Shown: positions 9,224 to 20,200 of the stretch, piece after piece
Position numbering within the stretch: the stretch's first letter is position 1
Layout: each line of letters opens with the position of its first letter
Assembly: GCF_009829085.1 (NCBI RefSeq)
Contig: NZ_WUQY01000001.1
Span: forward strand, 62,001-126,000
Reading direction: 5' to 3'
Source of the DNA: Sphingobacterium bovisgrunnientis
GTDB lineage: Bacteria; Bacteroidota; Bacteroidia; Sphingobacteriales; Sphingobacteriaceae
DNA: 64,000 nucleotides
Program-made: the position numbers and the translations under genes
Notes under the pieces: model-generated
What the model saw: only the letters and a program-made list of their open reading frames with translations
Database searches by the model: none
What the model was told of the DNA's origin: nothing

Positions 9224-12200
9224 ATGACAAGACATTTTAATTTATTAATCGTTACCATCGGACTTATATTCTGTTTAGTACACACAACCGCTGTAGCTCA
9301 GAATGCAGAGACAGTGATTGTTGGTAAAATTACAGATAAAGAAACTAAAGAACCTGTTCCAGGCGCAACAGTTGTGTTGAAGGATAGAGAAAATAGGACT
9401 ATTGTAGGTACAACCTCCGATGTGGAAGGGAACTATAGTTTGCGAACAAAGTTGAGTGGATTACGCTTGTATGTCACTAGTACAGGATATAGAGCCTCAG
9501 CAAATATTGTAGTTGGAGACAGAACAACTATAAATGTTCAGATAGAATCTGTATCTAATCAAGTGGAAGAAGTTGTGATTAGTGCTTCTAAGCCAGTGGA
9601 CGATGGTACAGGTATGGGGATTTCTAAAGCAAGGTCTACCGCTTCTATTGCAACCATTAATATGGAAGAGCTTCAAGAAATGCAGTCTGCTTCAATAGAT
9701 CAAGCATTACAAGGTCGTCTTCCTGGGGTAGATATTGCTACAGTATCGGGTGATCCAGGAGCAGGTATGCAAATCAAAATTAGAGGAACATCTTCTTTAA
9801 ATGGCGCTGTAGATCCATTGGTAGTTGTAGATGGTATGCCATATGATATTACAATTCCAGATGATTTTGATTTTGCAACATCAGACGACAATGCCTATGG
9901 TCAATTATTAAATATTGCTCCTACAGATATTCAAGATATATCTGTATTAAAGGATGCCGCGGCGACTGCCATTTGGGGATCAAGAGGAGCTAATGGTGTA
10001 TTAATCATTAATACCAAACGCGGTACAGTAAGCAAGCCCACTTTAGGCTATGCTTTCAAAGGATCTATATCCAAACAGCCAAGTCCTATACCACTATTAA
10101 ATGGAGACCAGTACACTACGTTGTTATTGGAGGAATATTATAATGCAGGTAGAGTATTTTCTGTTTCAGAAAGTGCACAACAATTCCAGTATGATCCATA
10201 TAATACGTCTACTTATTACAATTTTAGTAACAATAGCGATTGGGTGGATGCTATTACACAATTGGGGTATTTCCAAGATCATAACGTACAAATACGTGGT
10301 GGTGGTGAGAAAGCACGATATATGGGATCCATTGGTTATTTCAATAATGCGGGTACTACGAAAGGGACATCATCGGATCGTTTGTCGGCACGTATTAACT
10401 TGGATTATATTGTGTCCGAGCGTATCACATTCCAATCGGATTTGTCCTATTCGCATGTAAATACTAATCAAAATTATTTTAAGACTATTAGAGATATTGC
10501 GTATAGAAAGATGCCAAATCAAGCTATTTGGGAATATGATGAGTATGGTAATTTAACGGGCAATTTATTTACACCGGTAAGTACAGCGCAAGGGACTTAT
10601 GCAGGTACATACAATCCATTATCAATGGCTAATAATGGGTTAAGTAATCAATTGGGTGATGTTTTGAACTCTAGATTTGCGGTTAACTACAAGATCATTC
10701 CAAATATTTTGACCTTGACAAGTAACCTTTCATTGAATATAAATAATAATAAAACGAAAACCTTTTTGCCTCAGGTAGCAACTGGTCGACCATTTATCGA
10801 AAACTCTGTCAATGCGGCTAGTGACTCAGATTATGACAAGTTTAACATGAGCACAAAGACTAGCTTATTATTGACTCCGGATTTTGGTCTTGATCATTTG
10901 CTGACAGGTAATTTTACTTTGTTCACGAATGAAGACAGGTATACTATTCAAGGTTTGTCATCAACTAACACCGGTTCTTCATATTTACAGGATCCATCTA
11001 TTCCCTCACGGACGCTGACTGGTAATGCACAATCATTTGTTACAGAAACACGTTCTGTAGGTTTATTGGGGCAAGTCAACTATGCATTCAAGAATAGATA
11101 TATATTCGCAGCAAGTGTTCGTATGGATGGTAACTCTAGATTCGGTGCTGCTAATAGGTTTGGATACTTTCCGTCTCTATCTGCTGCTTACCGCATGGGA
11201 CAAGAGAAATTTATTCAAGACTTAGGATTTGTAAACGATATTAAATTTAGAGCGAGTTGGGGTAAAAGTGGTAATGCGCCAAGAAATGATTATTCCTATA
11301 TCAATATTTACAACACATATGATTATTCCTATTTGGGCGAAAATGGAGTCTACTCATCGAATATAGAATTATCAGATTTACGTTGGGAGACTGTTACACA
11401 GAATAACTTAGGTATTGATATTGAGTTGTTTAACAACAGATTAATATTGGGTGCGGATGTTTACAAGCGCAGAACATCTGACTTGATGATGAATGATATC
11501 CAGATTGCTAATTACAATGGATTTAATTCATTAAGTATGAATGTAGGTGTTATGGATAATGACGGATGGGAGGCAAGTGTGTATTATGCAGCCGTTAAAA
11601 ATAAAAAATGGTCAGTAAACTTAAATTTTAATATCGCTAATAACAGAAACGTTATTCGTGAAATCTCTCCACTTTATCCACGTGAGAATGCGCGAGCATC
11701 GTTAAGAAATAAATCATTCTTTACGTATTTACAAGAGGACAATCCATTTGGATCATTCTATGGGTTTCGTTACCAAGGTGTATACAAAAACACCGATGAG
11801 ACTATAGCTCTTGATCGCGAAGGCAATCAAATAATTAGTCCAGATGGCGAAACTATTTATATGCGTTTTAATTATCCCACGGTTGATTATGTGTTCCAAC
11901 CAGGCGATGCTAAGTACGAAGATATTAATTTCGATGGAGTCATAGATCATAAAGATATTGTTTATCTAGGCAATAGTAATCCAAAATTAACCGGAGGATT
12001 TGGAGTAAATATCGTTTACGATAAAAAGTGGTCTTTGCTTACATTCTTTAATTATAGACATGGATCAGATATTATTAACGGCACTAAAATGAATACTACT
12101 GATATGTTAGGTTATAATAATCAAAGCACCGCTGTATTGCGTCGTTGGAGACAAGAAGGGGACGTGACAGATGTACCAAGAGCTTTGTTTGGTTCAGGAT

Positions 12201-12481
12201 ACAATTCACTTGGGTCTAGTAGATATGTGGAAGATGCAAGTTTCCTACGCCTAAGATCAGTCACACTTAAATACGATTTCAACAAAAGTATTTTAGAACG
12301 TATAAAGATGGGTCAGTTGAGCACATACTTGACAGTAGAGAATTTATTCACATTCACACGATACACAGGACAAGATCCAGACGTAGCTGTGAGATACAAA
12401 GATGCATTCTCTGTGTTGATGGATAATTCGATGACTCCACCGCTGAAAACTTTAACATTTGGTATTACTGCAAGATTTTAA
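9224..12481 (+). CDS. SusC/RagA-family TonB-dependent outer membrane transporter
   Basis: A 1085-residue protein with a signal peptide ending near AVAQ (residue 26). A carboxypeptidase-regulatory-like beta domain (about 30-112) is followed by the SusC plug region. ALQGRLPGVDI near 160 and the SusC signature AIWGSRGANGVL near 248 mark the plug, and a 22-strand-type beta-barrel follows, ending in TFGITARF. SusC proteins import oligosaccharides in a complex with the SusD lipoprotein, powered by TonB. Start ATG 9224 is 13 nt after FAS1, and SusD follows after 10 nt. Its plug is most like that of the SusC at 61632. An RG-I oligosaccharide is the inferred substrate. Confidence 0.93.
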   Translation: MTRHFNLLIVTIGLIFCLVHTTAVAQNAETVIVGKITDKETKEPVPGATVVLKDRENRTIVGTTSDVEGNYSLRTKLSGLRLYVTSTGYRASANIVVGDRTTINVQIESVSNQVEEVVISASKPVDDGTGMGISKARSTASIATINMEELQEMQSASIDQALQGRLPGVDIATVSGDPGAGMQIKIRGTSSLNGAVDPLVVVDGMPYDITIPDDFDFATSDDNAYGQLLNIAPTDIQDISVLKDAAATAIWGSRGANGVLIINTKRGTVSKPTLGYAFKGSISKQPSPIPLLNGDQYTTLLLEEYYNAGRVFSVSESAQQFQYDPYNTSTYYNFSNNSDWVDAITQLGYFQDHNVQIRGGGEKARYMGSIGYFNNAGTTKGTSSDRLSARINLDYIVSERITFQSDLSYSHVNTNQNYFKTIRDIAYRKMPNQAIWEYDEYGNLTGNLFTPVSTAQGTYAGTYNPLSMANNGLSNQLGDVLNSRFAVNYKIIPNILTLTSNLSLNINNNKTKTFLPQVATGRPFIENSVNAASDSDYDKFNMSTKTSLLLTPDFGLDHLLTGNFTLFTNEDRYTIQGLSSTNTGSSYLQDPSIPSRTLTGNAQSFVTETRSVGLLGQVNYAFKNRYIFAASVRMDGNSRFGAANRFGYFPSLSAAYRMGQEKFIQDLGFVNDIKFRASWGKSGNAPRNDYSYINIYNTYDYSYLGENGVYSSNIELSDLRWETVTQNNLGIDIELFNNRLILGADVYKRRTSDLMMNDIQIANYNGFNSLSMNVGVMDNDGWEASVYYAAVKNKKWSVNLNFNIANNRNVIREISPLYPRENARASLRNKSFFTYLQEDNPFGSFYGFRYQGVYKNTDETIALDREGNQIISPDGETIYMRFNYPTVDYVFQPGDAKYEDINFDGVIDHKDIVYLGNSNPKLTGGFGVNIVYDKKWSLLTFFNYRHGSDIINGTKMNTTDMLGYNNQSTAVLRRWRQEGDVTDVPRALFGSGYNSLGSSRYVEDASFLRLRSVTLKYDFNKSILERIKMGQLSTYLTVENLFTFTRYTGQDPDVAVRYKDAFSVLMDNSMTPPLKTLTFGITARF

Positions 12482-12491
12482 TTAAGAGACA

Positions 12492-13958
12492 ATGAGAAAA
12501 ATATATATTGTTAGCCTGCTAACCCTTTTTGGAATTGTAGTGTCATCTTGCAATAAATGGTTAGACTTACAGCCACAAGATGGTATTACAAAAGCAGAAT
12601 TTTGGAAAACCAAAGAAGATGTGCGTGCAGCTTTGATGGGAATCTATTCAGCGTTGAATGCTGGTCCTGTCGAGACCAAAATATTTATTTGGGGTGAGTT
12701 ACGAGCCGATATGGTAGATGTATCTAGTTATGCATTGGACGATTATCGATTAGTTAAGAATTATAATATTCTAAGTACAAATGATATCTCTAATTGGGCT
12801 GCTATGTACAGTGTGATAAACAGTTGTAATTTGTTAATAGATTTTGCACCAGACGCCAAAACTAGTGATCCCACTTTCACAGATAGTGAATATAATAGTT
12901 ATGTGGGTGAAGCATTGACCATTCGAAGTTTATTGTATTTCTATTTGATTCGTACATTTCAGGAAATCCCTCTCAAATTAAATGGTTCATACAGAGATAC
13001 AGATGTACAGAATATAGGTCAAGTAAATTCTGATCGTGTTTTGCAGCAATTGGAAGAAGATCTTAAAAAAGCTCAAGGGTTAGTACCAGATTATCATATT
13101 TCCCCAGCCAATAATTTTTCTGTTAATCCTTCCAATACAGGCAGAGTTACAAAACCTGCTGTACACATGATGTTGGCGGAATTGTATATGTGGAAAGAGC
13201 AGTATGCTGCTGCTGAAGCTGAATTAGACAAAGTGTTGAGCACTAATCGATATCAGTTAATGGGACGTATTACAGCTAACTCTTTTGATAATCCGACTTC
13301 AGAGACAATCTTCGAAATCAGCCATACAGATTCACGTCCTAATCCGCTTACACCTCTTGTATATGTAGGTAGAATTCCTTACATCGCTTTGGCTGAAGTC
13401 ATTGATGTTGATTTCTTTCCACCTAATACAGAAGTTGATACCGATCAGTCAGATAGTCGTGGTGAAGGTGTGTTATACAGAAGTAATGGGATGATTAGTA
13501 AGTATGGCACTGAGAATCCGAGCTATTTTAATTTCCCAATATTTAGAATATCTGATGCAATACTACTCAAAGCTGAGGCTGCCGCTGAGCAGGGAAGAGG
13601 AACAGAATCGATACAGCTGCTGAATCAACTGAGAGAAAGTAGAGGAGCATTAGCAGCGAGTAATAGAGAGGTCAACGAAAACGACTTGGATGATATTGTA
13701 CTTTTTATTTTCGAAGAGCGAGCACGTGAGTTTTGCTTTGAAGGAAAGCGATGGTTTGATGTTTTGAGATTAGCCAAAAAGGAGAATTACGGTAATATAG
13801 GTGTACTGATCGATGTAATAACTAAAGTTGTAGATTCTTCTGTACAACAATCTGCATTAAACAAAGTGAGAGATACAGACAGTCACTATTTGCCAATTCT
13901 AGAAGATGAATTGTTCAAAGATAGTAAGATGGTTCAGAATCCATTTTATCTAAAATAA
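12492..13958 (+). CDS. SusD/RagB-family glycan-binding lipoprotein
   Basis: A 488-residue outer membrane lipoprotein (lipobox VSSC, C20). It opens with the usual SusD start NKWLDLQPQDGITKAEFW, has the helical TPR-rich middle part, and ends with an ERAREFCFEGKRWFDVLRL motif near 405 and a terminal QNPFYL. SusD proteins form the lid over SusC and bind glycan. It pairs with the SusC that ends 10 nt upstream and is followed after 6 nt by another FAS1 protein. It is slightly shorter than many SusD proteins but complete. Confidence 0.92.
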   Translation: MRKIYIVSLLTLFGIVVSSCNKWLDLQPQDGITKAEFWKTKEDVRAALMGIYSALNAGPVETKIFIWGELRADMVDVSSYALDDYRLVKNYNILSTNDISNWAAMYSVINSCNLLIDFAPDAKTSDPTFTDSEYNSYVGEALTIRSLLYFYLIRTFQEIPLKLNGSYRDTDVQNIGQVNSDRVLQQLEEDLKKAQGLVPDYHISPANNFSVNPSNTGRVTKPAVHMMLAELYMWKEQYAAAEAELDKVLSTNRYQLMGRITANSFDNPTSETIFEISHTDSRPNPLTPLVYVGRIPYIALAEVIDVDFFPPNTEVDTDQSDSRGEGVLYRSNGMISKYGTENPSYFNFPIFRISDAILLKAEAAAEQGRGTESIQLLNQLRESRGALAASNREVNENDLDDIVLFIFEERAREFCFEGKRWFDVLRLAKKENYGNIGVLIDVITKVVDSSVQQSALNKVRDTDSHYLPILEDELFKDSKMVQNPFYLK

Positions 13959-13964
13959 ATTGAT

Positions 13965-15773
13965 ATGAAAAGAGTTTTAAATCAATATTGGATGTACGGT
14001 GTATTGACAATATTAGCAGTATTTTTTCTTCAGGCTTGTATGAAAGAGGAATACAAACAGAGTACTTCCGAAGAGGTAAATATCACGGGCTATTTGGAGA
14101 ATAATAAGGAAAACTTTTCTTTATTAATTGACATTCTCTATAAATCAAAGACTGCTGGATTTTTAGGTGCGTATGGTACATACACCATGTTTGCTCCTAC
14201 AAATGATGGGGTGACCGAATGGATGAAAAGCAAAGGAAAATCTAATGTTTCGGATTTTACGGAAGCAGAATTGGTTGATTTTGTCAAATACCATGTTGTA
14301 CGAGATACAGTAGGTACCACTAGATTTACCGATGGTAAAATAAAATCACCTACATTATTTGGCGAATATTTATTTACAGATGTAGCGAATCAAACGTTCC
14401 GTATCAATAAACATGCTTTTGTTACAAAAAGTAATATTCAGACAGGTAATGGACTTGTGCATATTATTGATAAAGTATTGACACCGCCGGATCTAAGTTT
14501 AGCGGAGATGATTGAGAATGATACGCGTTATTCCATCTTCACCCAAGCATTGAAAGAGACAGGATTTTATGATACATTGTATTTTAAAAGAGGAAATACT
14601 GTACCTGTTGAGAAACGTTTTCAAACGATCATCGTAGAATCTGATTCTTTATTAAAAACGCAAGGAATCAATGATTACGCCGCATTCAAATCTCGCTATT
14701 CGCATTTAAATAATCCAAAAAATCCACAAGACAGTCTTTGGCTGTATATGGCATACCACATCATGAATGATGGTAAATTTTTGGAGGACATCATTCAGTC
14801 TATGTCTTTGTACACGTTAGCACCAAAAGAAATTATAAGTACCAAATTCGAAAATTCAAAAATATTATTGAACGAAGATATATTCAATGGAGTATTAGAG
14901 CCAGGTGCTGAATTAAATCGTAGCAGATCTGACGTCCAAGCATCTAATGGTGTCTTACATGAGACGAAGGATGCCTTTAGAATCAAGGTGAGACAACAAG
15001 TTCCTGTTTATTTTGATGTAGCGTCTTCTCCAGAACTGGTATCGGCATTAGGTGGTGCTTACCGCAATAGACGTGTATCACTGATTGCAAATGATAAGCC
15101 TATAGCTAATTCATTTACATTCTTGCCACTAAATGTAAGCACATTGGCTACTAATAGTTATGGAATTTCAGCTATCAATGATAAGAGACCATATGTAAAC
15201 GGTGACTTTTTAGACTTGACATTAAGCTGGACTAGTACTGCACGTGCACAAAGTTTTGAAATTAAGACACCATTCTTGGTTAAAGGAAGATATAAAGTAT
15301 GGGTTTGTTATGTGCAAAATGGTAATGCTGCAACTTTGCAAGCGACATTCAATCCTGGCAAAGCGGATGAACAAGTGCTGCCAAATCTTGTCATGCTGAA
15401 TCAATCCTTGAATGGGGGATCAGGAGTCAGCACTACAGTATTACGTGATGATCCAAATGCAGACAATTTATTACTTGCACAAGGTTATAAACGCTATTAT
15501 GCGACTGTAGGCGATTACAATCCTAATGGTATTACGCAAAATTTAAGACCTAAAGATGGCGACGGTACGTTGAATATTGGTCGTTTAGTCGGCACTATCA
15601 ATGTCGAAACGACAGATAGACATACATTGAGATTCACTGCTGTAGCTGAACCTAGATGGCAAAGTAATGCAGTATGGTTGGATATGATTCATTTTATACC
15701 AGCTGATGATCCAGAACAGATTTATCCAAGATTCCACCACTATCCAGGAGAATTATTCTATAGACCACAATAA
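13965..15773 (+). CDS. FAS1 lipoprotein with C-terminal beta-sandwich domain, candidate surface glycan-binding protein
   Basis: A 602-residue lipoprotein (lipobox LQAC, C25). A FAS1 repeat at about 35-175 carries TYTMFAPTNDGV and GLVHIIDKVLTPP. A second, weaker FAS1 repeat covers about 180-340. Residues about 345-602 are a beta-rich region, without enzyme motifs, that ends in WLDMIHFIP, a pattern resembling the last strand of galactose-binding-like modules. It sits where SusE/SGBP genes normally sit, directly after SusD, so a surface binding role is inferred. No enzymatic function is claimed. The family of the C-terminal domain was not recognised. Confidence 0.7.
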   Translation: MKRVLNQYWMYGVLTILAVFFLQACMKEEYKQSTSEEVNITGYLENNKENFSLLIDILYKSKTAGFLGAYGTYTMFAPTNDGVTEWMKSKGKSNVSDFTEAELVDFVKYHVVRDTVGTTRFTDGKIKSPTLFGEYLFTDVANQTFRINKHAFVTKSNIQTGNGLVHIIDKVLTPPDLSLAEMIENDTRYSIFTQALKETGFYDTLYFKRGNTVPVEKRFQTIIVESDSLLKTQGINDYAAFKSRYSHLNNPKNPQDSLWLYMAYHIMNDGKFLEDIIQSMSLYTLAPKEIISTKFENSKILLNEDIFNGVLEPGAELNRSRSDVQASNGVLHETKDAFRIKVRQQVPVYFDVASSPELVSALGGAYRNRRVSLIANDKPIANSFTFLPLNVSTLATNSYGISAINDKRPYVNGDFLDLTLSWTSTARAQSFEIKTPFLVKGRYKVWVCYVQNGNAATLQATFNPGKADEQVLPNLVMLNQSLNGGSGVSTTVLRDDPNADNLLLAQGYKRYYATVGDYNPNGITQNLRPKDGDGTLNIGRLVGTINVETTDRHTLRFTAVAEPRWQSNAVWLDMIHFIPADDPEQIYPRFHHYPGELFYRPQ

Positions 15774-15788
15774 TAGATTTACCTAAGC

Positions 15789-17249
15789 ATGAAGAAAATT
15801 TTAAAATATTTAATGCCGATACTTTGTGTTTGTCTAGCCAGTTGCAGTGACAAATGGGAAGAACATTTTGGTAGTGACGGAAATAATTCGCAGTTGAATT
15901 TATTTGAAATAATTTCGACCACTTCAGACTACAGTTCTTTTGCAGATCTATTGCAAAAATCTGGCTATGCTGATCACTTGAAAGCATCTAAGAATTATAC
16001 GGTACTTATACCGACAAATGATGCGATTAATGCAGTAAAGAATGAATATAATTTTAATGATACAGCTGTAGTACGCAGTTTTGTAGGCTATCATATTATT
16101 AATTCCATTTACGGAGTTAATGATAATACGGATACTATTAAAGCGCAAAATTTCAGAAATAAATTTGTTGAGTTTACACGTGGATCTTTCGATGGTGTAG
16201 TACCATCATCTAAAAATTTATCAGCTAGTAACGGATTGTATCATGTTATTAGTCAACCTCTGAAACCATTAAGCAGTATATATAATTTAGTATTGCAAGA
16301 ATTTGGCAATACTAAACAAGTAGAGGCTATATTATCATTTGATACAGCTTATGTAGAGAATGGGGAGACTTTGTATAAAACAAGTCCAGCTTGGGTGTCT
16401 GAGGTACGTCGAAATATGACAACGGAAAATAGGAAGTATACATACTTTGTAGTAGATGATGCCGTATTTGAATCGGAGTATACGAAGTTGTATCCCTATT
16501 TTAAAACCAATTACGAAGAAGGTAATACCCATCGACCAGATAGTACGACCACTTATTTTGCTAAAAAATTCTTATTAAGAGATTTTATCGTCGAAGGCGA
16601 TTTATTAGAGAATGAATTAACCCAGGAATTAACAACAATCAGTGGAACAAAATTTACGATTCCATCAGGTAGTTTTATTTCGAGACACAAAACAAGTAAT
16701 GGTGTAGTGTACAGAATTAAGGATATCAGTTTTGATATATCCAATCAGATTAAAGAAAAAGTAGTATTGGGTGTCAATCCAATTGGCTATAAACAATCCG
16801 ACAAACGTGGCAATACTTATTTCAGAGACAAAAGAGATACGCTAGGGAATTTATACAATGATATTGAAGTTCATGGACATGGCGTGACAGCATTTTATGT
16901 TAAATACCGGGCTACAGCTATGAATGTGGTGAAATATAAGGTGTATGGAAGAGCGATTATGGGATTATTTGGAGACCCGCAAACTGCAGCTTTTTCACAG
17001 TATGTACACTTCTTAAATCCTGCGCTTACCTCTGCAAATGAGGTGGATTTATACAAAAAATCAGTAATCAATCACCTAGGAAATAGCGACACTCGTTTCA
17101 CATTTGATGTACAACCGCTAAATCATAATGAAGTGTATTTGGGTGAAGTAACACAAGACAATTTTGGAAACTTACCCCTTATTGTAATGTCTAACGGCAC
17201 CGGACCTATTATTTTGGAATATTTACGATTTGTTCCTGTTATTCAATAA
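15789..17249 (+). CDS. FAS1 lipoprotein with C-terminal beta-sandwich domain (paralogue of the preceding gene)
   Basis: A 486-residue lipoprotein (lipobox LASC, C19). The first FAS1 repeat (about 35-160) carries YTVLIPTNDAI and GLYHVISQPLKPL. A second FAS1-like repeat spans about 165-320, with TFTIP-type strands and NGVVYRIKDI near 300-310. The C-terminal part (about 325-486) is beta-rich and ends in ILEYLRFVP, parallel to the WLDMIHFIP end of the upstream protein. Both therefore share a FAS1-FAS1-beta-sandwich plan and probably arose by duplication. The gene lies 15 nt after its paralogue and 9 nt before the second SusC. Glycan binding at the cell surface is an inference from position. Confidence 0.7.
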   Translation: MKKILKYLMPILCVCLASCSDKWEEHFGSDGNNSQLNLFEIISTTSDYSSFADLLQKSGYADHLKASKNYTVLIPTNDAINAVKNEYNFNDTAVVRSFVGYHIINSIYGVNDNTDTIKAQNFRNKFVEFTRGSFDGVVPSSKNLSASNGLYHVISQPLKPLSSIYNLVLQEFGNTKQVEAILSFDTAYVENGETLYKTSPAWVSEVRRNMTTENRKYTYFVVDDAVFESEYTKLYPYFKTNYEEGNTHRPDSTTTYFAKKFLLRDFIVEGDLLENELTQELTTISGTKFTIPSGSFISRHKTSNGVVYRIKDISFDISNQIKEKVVLGVNPIGYKQSDKRGNTYFRDKRDTLGNLYNDIEVHGHGVTAFYVKYRATAMNVVKYKVYGRAIMGLFGDPQTAAFSQYVHFLNPALTSANEVDLYKKSVINHLGNSDTRFTFDVQPLNHNEVYLGEVTQDNFGNLPLIVMSNGTGPIILEYLRFVPVIQ

Positions 17250-17258
17250 TCTATACGC

Positions 17259-20200
17259 ATGATAAAGTTTAATAATATTTTTAATTTAAAGATTACGACG
17301 TTTTGCCTACTAGCGAGTGTGCATGCTGTATCTGCGTACAGTCAAAATAAACAAGCTACAAATGTATCCGTGCAACAAACGAAATCGGTGAAAGGTGTAG
17401 TGATAGATAGCCGAACTAATAAACCTGTGGTGGGAGCACGTATTACCTATGGTAAAGCTGTGGCTAAATTGACCGACGCCAACGGAGTTTTTGAATTGAA
17501 TGTGAATAATAGTTGGGCTGTTATTCAAGTATCAATGGATGGCTATGTGGAGAAGTCTGTTCCTGTATTATTTGATCAGGCTATGCAGATTAAAATCTAT
17601 CCTGTTGGTTACAATTCAAATTTTGAGTCTACCGAAACAGTTTTTGGAGATAATAGTGTCCTATTTGCGGCAGGTTCCATTCAAAAAGCTACGATCAACG
17701 CATGGGAACAAAATTCAGAGACTATTACAAGTTATTTACAAGGTAAATTATCAGGTGTAAATGTTGTTCGTAAATCAGGAACTCCAAGTATGGGGGCTAA
17801 TCTATTTATTCGTAACATCGGTTCGCTATATGCGCAAAATCAACCTTTATATATCGTAGATGGTGTCGTATATAATGCTGAGATGTTGACTCCGTCAATT
17901 ACGTCAGGACATGAGAATAATCCACTTCAACATATCGATATTCGAGATATTCAGGATGTCACTGTATTGAAAGATGCTGTTTCAACGGCTATATATGGTG
18001 CTAGGGCAGCCAACGGTATAGTGGTGATTAATACGACACATGCCAAGGAACTTGCAACAAAGATCGATCTACAAGTTAGCACAGGTTATAATTTCAGACC
18101 CAAAGCTATTCCGATGATGAAATCTTACAATTACAGAAGTTACTTGAATGATGTATTAGCTACTTCGCCATTTACAGGAGAAGAAATCGGAGCGATGCCA
18201 TTCAACAATGATAATCCTAATTTCTTACAATATCCAGTTTATCACAACGAGACAAATTGGCAAAACGAGGTTTTAAAAAATTCTTTAGATCAAAATTATT
18301 TTCTGCGTGTAACCGGTGGTGATAACATCGCAAACTATGCTTTGTCTGTAGGTTACAATAACGAAAAAGGTATTATCGATAATACGAACCAAAATAGGTA
18401 TTCAGCTCGATTTAACGGTGATATGCGTTTAGCACAGAAATTGTCCGCAAGGACTAATATTTCCGTGGGCTACGGACAACAAGGGCTAAAAGATCAGGGC
18501 TTATCTCCTAAAACAAATCCTATCTTTTTGTCGATGATGAAAGCACCATTTTTGAATACACATGATTTGGCTGCAGATGGAACGGTTTCACCGAATTACG
18601 CAGAAGCAGATTATTTCGGGTATTCAAATCCTATGCAATTGGTATTTAATGGTATTAATAATAAGAAAGCTTATCGTTTTCACGGATCCATCAACTTTGA
18701 TTATAATTTCAATAATGAATTGACATTGAGTAATCTTACTGCCGTGACTTATGATAAATCGCAAGAGGATTTCTTTATTCCTAAAAAGGGCGTAGCTAAG
18801 GATACGGTTAATAATATGGAAGTATTCAGTAGATTGGGAACGCAAGTGGGGAGATATTATAGCATTTCCAATGACATACGTCTTGAATTTAAAAAGGAAT
18901 ACGAGAATGAATTCAAGATTCAAGCAATAGGCGGATTCAGGTATCAGCAACACGATGCAGAACAGGATTATGCTTTAGGTTTTAATTCGGCTACGGATCA
19001 TTTGGTAAGTATTGGTAATTCTACAGCTTCTTCGCGTAGCTATGGCGGATATATTGGCAAATGGGCAAACCAAACGGGATATGCCTTGTCGAATTTCACT
19101 TTTAGAAATCGTTACATCTTTAATGCTTCCCTTTCCTTGGATGGTTCCTCACGCTTTGGAAATAAAGTGACTCAGGGTGTTCAGTTAAATGGTCATAAAT
19201 ATGCTGTGTTTCCTGCAATAGGTGCAGCTTGGATTGTCTCAAATGAGAATTTCCTGAAAAATAGCCAGGCTTTGGATCTTGCTAAATTAAGAGTAAGCTA
19301 CGGAATAGTGGGTAATGATGATATTGGCAACTTTAATGCTAGAGATAGTTATGTATCCCAAAACTTCTTAGGTGTACAAGGTCTAGTACGCAATGGTGTT
19401 TCGAATCCTTATTTGCAATGGGAGAATGTAGAGAAAATTAATGCTGGTTTGGATTTATCTTTTGCACAAGAGCGTTTTAATGTTTCTGTAGATGTGTATA
19501 GAAATCGCACAAAAGATATGTTAGCCTATAACCGCGGAAATGTAGTTTCTGGAGTAAATTATTATTTGTTTAATAATGGAAATCTGGATGTGAAAGGTGT
19601 AGATGCTTCGGTATTTGGAAGAATTGTAGACTCCAAAGTGAAATGGGATGCAGCACTAACCATTAGCCATACGAAAGCTTCTATCTACGATATTCCAGAG
19701 ACAATGTACACGGAATACGCAGGCGGAACGATGATTACCAAAATAGGAGAATCGCCAAATGCTTTCTACGGCTACACGTTCGAAGGGGTGTACAGTACAG
19801 CTGCAGAAGCGGCAGCCGCTGGATTAGGTGTACTTAATACTGCGGGTGAAAAAATTTCTTTCGGAGCTGGTGATGCTAAATTCACAGATCGTAATGGAGA
19901 TAAGATAATTGACGATAACGATAAAACTATTATTGGTAATCCATCACTAAATTTATACGGAGGTTTGAATAATACCATCACGTATAAAAACTGGAAATTT
20001 GGAGCTTTAATTACGTATTCGTTAGGAAACGATATCTATAACTATACGAGATCACAGCTAGAATCAGGTAGTAATTTTTACAACCAAACAGAATTATTAA
20101 ATAACAGATGGAAGGCTGAAGGACAGGTGACAAATGTACCTAAAGCATCGTACAATGATCCAATGGGTAATGCACGATTTTCAGATCGTTGGATTGAAGA

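Noticed and set aside
10101..10460. Plus-strand 119-codon reading frame inside the first SusC gene
   Set aside because: It is an alternative frame of a strongly supported SusC gene, without any signal or motif.
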